From the NCBI GenBank assembly GCA_937894955.1, contig CALAXO010000096.1, forward strand, positions 1 through 15,384: 15,384 nt of DNA, given 5' to 3'. The position numbers were made by a program, and so were the translations under genes. The notes under the pieces are model-generated. The model saw only the letters and a program-made list of their open reading frames with translations. It was not told where the DNA came from and did not search any database. Source of the DNA: an uncultured Clostridia bacterium. Lineage in GTDB: Bacteria; Bacillota; Clostridia; Christensenellales; CAG-138. Every line of letters begins with the position of its first letter. Position 1 is the stretch's first letter. This document shows positions 14,404-15,384 of this stretch, piece by piece.

Positions 14404-15384
14404 TCAACCTGCATTTTCCGTGCAAAGCAGCAGTGTGTTGACCGCATCCTGTGCAATGCGGAACATTTCTTCACCGGTTTTATGCTTGTTTTTGATGACA
14501 AGCGCAATTTTTTCCCCGGCGGCAAACGCTGCACCGTCAATTGTTCCGACAGCGGCAAACAACTTTGCGCCGTCCAACGGGGCATCGGCACCGAAAGTGA
14601 AGCGAACCTCCTCCGGGCGAACGGTGAAAGTCAGAATACCGAGCTGAGCTGCGCGGGATTTATACAACGCAATATCCAGCAGGTTTTGGACCGAGCGCGG
14701 GATCTCACCGTATCGGTCGATAAGTTCATCCTGAACATCGCGGAACGAGTCAATATCGGTAATCGCCGCAATGCGTTTGTACATTGAAATTCTGCCTGTT
14801 TCGCGCGGAATATATTTTTTAGGTATATGGGCATCTATCGGTACCTCCATTACAGTGTCGATCTCCGGCTTTACCGTTTCGCCCTTTGCTTCCTTAACGG
14901 CGGCATCAATCATTTTGCAATACAAATCATATCCGACCTGCGCCATGTGTCCGTGCTGTTCCGCGCCGAGAATATCACCCGCACCGCGAATCTCAAGATC
15001 GCGCATTGCAATGCGGAAGCCCGCACCGAACTGCGTAAACTCTTTTATTGCAGACAGGCGTTTATCGGCAATCTCGCTGAGAACCTTGTTTTGGCGGAAG
15101 GTGAGGTAGGCGTAACCGAGCCTTGCGCCCCTTCCGACTCTTCCGCGGAGCTGATAAAGCTGTGAAAGACCGAATTTGTCGGCATCATAGACTATCATGG
15201 TGTTTGCATTTGAAATATCGAGTCCGCTTTCAATTATCGTGCTGCAAATCAGAACATCGTATTTATAGTCCATGAAATCCATCATGGTGTTCTCCAGCTG
15301 ACGTTCACTCATTTGCCCGTGCGCATAGGCAATGCGCGCTTCCGGCACAAGTTTGCTCAGCGACTCAGCAAATATATCCATGGT
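14404..15384 (-). CDS. mfd: Transcription-repair coupling factor Mfd, C-terminal part (5' end beyond window)
   Basis: The last 326 residues of Mfd, the ATP-driven translocase that removes RNA polymerase stalled at DNA damage and recruits UvrA. The visible part begins within the second RecA-like helicase domain. ICSTIIESGLDISNANTMIV contains motif V, and LYQLRGRVGRGARLGYAY contains motif VI with its arginines. RDLEIRGAGDILGAEQHGHM is the relay or translocation-in-RNA-polymerase segment just after the helicase. The final 200 residues correspond to the C-terminal TRCF domain, with YIPRETGRISMYKRIAAI. The frame is open through the right edge. The stop (TGA) is at 14406-14404. The gene's relation to holB and ricT is simply that of a neighbour on the same strand. 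Confidence 0.96.
   Translation of the reverse strand, partial: TMDIFAESLSKLVPEARIAYAHGQMSERQLENTMMDFMDYKYDVLICSTIIESGLDISNANTMIVYDADKFGLSQLYQLRGRVGRGARLGYAYLTFRQNKVLSEIADKRLSAIKEFTQFGAGFRIAMRDLEIRGAGDILGAEQHGHMAQVGYDLYCKMIDAAVKEAKGETVKPEIDTVMEVPIDAHIPKKYIPRETGRISMYKRIAAITDIDSFRDVQDELIDRYGEIPRSVQNLLDIALYKSRAAQLGILTFTVRPEEVRFTFGADAPLDGAKLFAAVGTIDGAAFAAGEKIALVIKNKHKTGEEMFRIAQDAVNTLLLCTENAG

Noticed and set aside
14200..14787. A 195-codon plus-strand open frame opposite the end of mfd
   Set aside because: It lies largely antisense to clearly conserved Mfd sequence and across the promoter at 14250-14278, and it shows no family motif.
1..15384. Search for tRNA, rRNA, CRISPR arrays, transposases, integrases, toxin-antitoxin or phage-defence genes
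   Set aside because: Nothing with the expected motifs or repeat structure was seen; the region reads as ordinary chromosome with a vitamin-salvage cassette.

Overview
The window looks like chromosomal DNA from a Gram-positive, probably anaerobic member of the Clostridia (Bacillota). The evidence is an RqcP-type S4 protein, an RicT/PSP1 protein beside DNA polymerase III delta prime (a Bacillota gene pair), Mfd, lipoprotein and secretion signals of Gram-positive type, strong Shine-Dalgarno sequences, and a Bacillota-like SRP RNA. Genus cannot be read from the sequence. No tRNA, rRNA, insertion sequence, prophage gene or CRISPR array was seen.

Layout. (1) 1-972, minus strand: the N-terminal 324 residues of a secreted surface protein with a TTG start, running off the left edge. 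(2) 973-1474: a divergent control region whose two promoters share a 15-base sequence in inverted orientation around their -10 boxes. (3) 1475-9052, plus strand: nine closely spaced genes with no internal terminator that I can see. They encode a SurA/PrsA-like foldase lipoprotein, RqcP, a fused IspD-IspF enzyme, an AP-endonuclease-2-type TIM barrel that is a good candidate for the cobamide remodelling hydrolase CbiR, CobT, a divergent CobU, CobS, a second short CobU-like protein, and an alpha-ribazole phosphatase (CobC). (4) 9080-9396, minus strand: a terminator, an SRP RNA that seems to lack the Alu domain, and its promoter. (5) 9444-11141, plus strand: a promoter, a structured leader, an SsnA-family amidohydrolase with an altered metal-binding motif, and a terminator that also serves the opposite strand. 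(6) 11175-14278, minus strand: ricT, holB and a two-helix membrane protein behind a strong promoter. (7) 14404-15384, minus strand: the C-terminal end of mfd, running off the right edge.

How the genes fit together. No corrin-ring biosynthesis gene is present, but every step needed to rebuild the nucleotide loop is. If the 4606 gene is CbiR, it would cut imported cobamides at the phosphoribosyl bond to give cobinamide phosphate. The CobU proteins would then activate that product with GMP, CobT would make the new alpha-ribotide, CobS would join the two, and CobC would remove the phosphate. The most interesting detail is that the two CobU-like proteins have lost complementary halves of the CobU signature, which suggests a divided or two-subunit enzyme.
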